DNA of 64,000 nt from the NCBI GenBank assembly GCA_032622095.1, contig CP136061.1, forward strand, positions 19,036,991 through 19,100,990, in the 5' to 3' direction. Below, in pieces: positions 63,260-64,000 of the stretch. The number at the start of each line of letters is the position of its first letter. Position 1 is the first letter of the stretch. A program made the translations under genes and the position numbers. The DNA is from Siphonodentalium dalli (lineage: Eukaryota; Mollusca; Scaphopoda; Gadilida; Siphonodentaliidae). The notes under the pieces were generated by a model. That model worked only from the letters and a program-made list of their open reading frames with translations. It searched no databases and was not told where the DNA came from.

Positions 63260-64000
63260 TGTGTCATGAAAAGAGTTCAATCCAATATGGACCCTGGCGA
63301 CCATGTTTTTTTTTTTAATTTGGAAAATATTGTTGGCTCCCATCAAGAGGTCACCCTGAAGATCCATATGAAGTTTGGCGACTATCGGATGAGGGATGTG
63401 GGTGGCCTGTCGGTTGTGCAGAAGGATTTAGTCATGCAAAGAGTAAAATCTAAGATGGCTGCTGGCGGCCATGTTTTATTAACGAATTTCAGAAATAATC
63501 GATGACTCCCATCTAAGAGGTCAACCACGAAGTTCCGTATGAAGTTTGATGACGATCGGATGAGGGATGTGGCCTGTAGGGTGTGTCAAAGGATTTAGTC
63601 ATGCAAAGAGTAAAATCCAAGATGGCTGCCGGTGGCCATGTTTTAATAAAAAAAATTCAAATTTTCTTAGATAGAGGTGATCCTAATCATGTCTGTAAAT
63701 TTACAAAACATTTCTGAGATATATGCAGGCTGCAGGGTGTGTCAATGGATTCAAATTTGATCCAAGATGGCTGCTGGCGGCAATGTTTTTTAACGAATTT
63801 CAGAAATAATCGATGGCTCTCATTTAGAGGTCACCCAAAAGATCCATATGAAGTTTGGTGCTGATCAGATGAGGGATGTGGTCTGTAGGGTGTGCCAAAG
63901 GATTTAGTCATGCAAAGTTTAAATTCAAGATGGCTGCTGGCAGCCATGTTTTTCATCAAATATCGCTAAAATTTGATAGCTCCCATCAACAGGTGCTCCT
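63260..64000. repeat. Degenerate long tandem repeat running off the right edge
   Basis: AAAATCCAAGATGGCTGCYGG, CGGCCATGTTTT, GAAGTTTGGYGAYGATCGGA and GGATTTAGTCATGCAAAG recur at irregular spacing of 170 bp and more, at least four times. The short frames over it are shadows. Confidence 0.8.

Noticed and set aside
1-64000. tRNA, rRNA and known small RNA genes
   Set aside because: No tRNA-like A/B boxes with a foldable cloverleaf or rRNA sequence were noticed by eye; a covariance-model scan would be needed to exclude them.

Overview
The window is a stretch of animal nuclear genome. It is AT-rich, with spliced genes, large introns and a very heavy load of transposons, miniature inverted-repeat elements (MITEs) and minisatellites. 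The main gene is a metazoan orthologue of RAD54L2/ARIP4, an SNF2-family chromatin helicase. The mix of hAT, piggyBac-like, CR1/L2-like and DIRS-like elements fits a marine invertebrate. A lophotrochozoan such as a mollusc is my guess, but nothing here proves it.

Genes. Fourteen consecutive plus-strand exons of RAD54L2 lie between 5712 and 51307. They start at SNF2 motif II and run to the stop codon. All 14 join in one reading frame and give 1403 complete codons, and every junction is GT-AG. Upstream exons (motif I and the N-terminus) are not in the window. At the left edge (1-267) there is one minus-strand exon of an unrecognised gene. No other host gene is supported. The only other long intact reading frame is the transposase of a complete hAT transposon in a RAD54L2 intron (CDS 14862-16850, minus).

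Mobile DNA, left to right: a hAT-type element (2441-3528); a 68-bp satellite that grew out of a TTAA MITE and was then split by a hAT element (10694-13820); the autonomous-looking hAT (14297-17384); many double-hairpin MITEs of two families, one TTAA/CCCTTT (piggyBac-like) and one with 8-bp target duplications (hAT-like); a 9-kb nest (29553-38604) in which one piggyBac-like MITE holds a CR1/L2-like LINE with an 11-bp target duplication and, next to it, an element with DIRS architecture; and, downstream of RAD54L2, a 2.1-kb foldback element (55188-57292) with about 750-bp arms around four 111-bp coding-like repeats and a damaged C2H2 finger.

Two patterns deserve follow-up. First, at four RAD54L2 splice sites (exon 2 acceptor, exon 3 donor, exon 5 donor, exon 6 acceptor) the splice-site sequence itself has been tandemly duplicated, leaving decoy sites a few dozen bases away. 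Second, MITEs or other repeats lie within about 100 bp downstream of most 5' splice sites; one sits at donor position +6/+7. The remaining intergenic and intronic sequence is AT-rich with nothing recognisable. No tRNA, rRNA or CRISPR array was seen.
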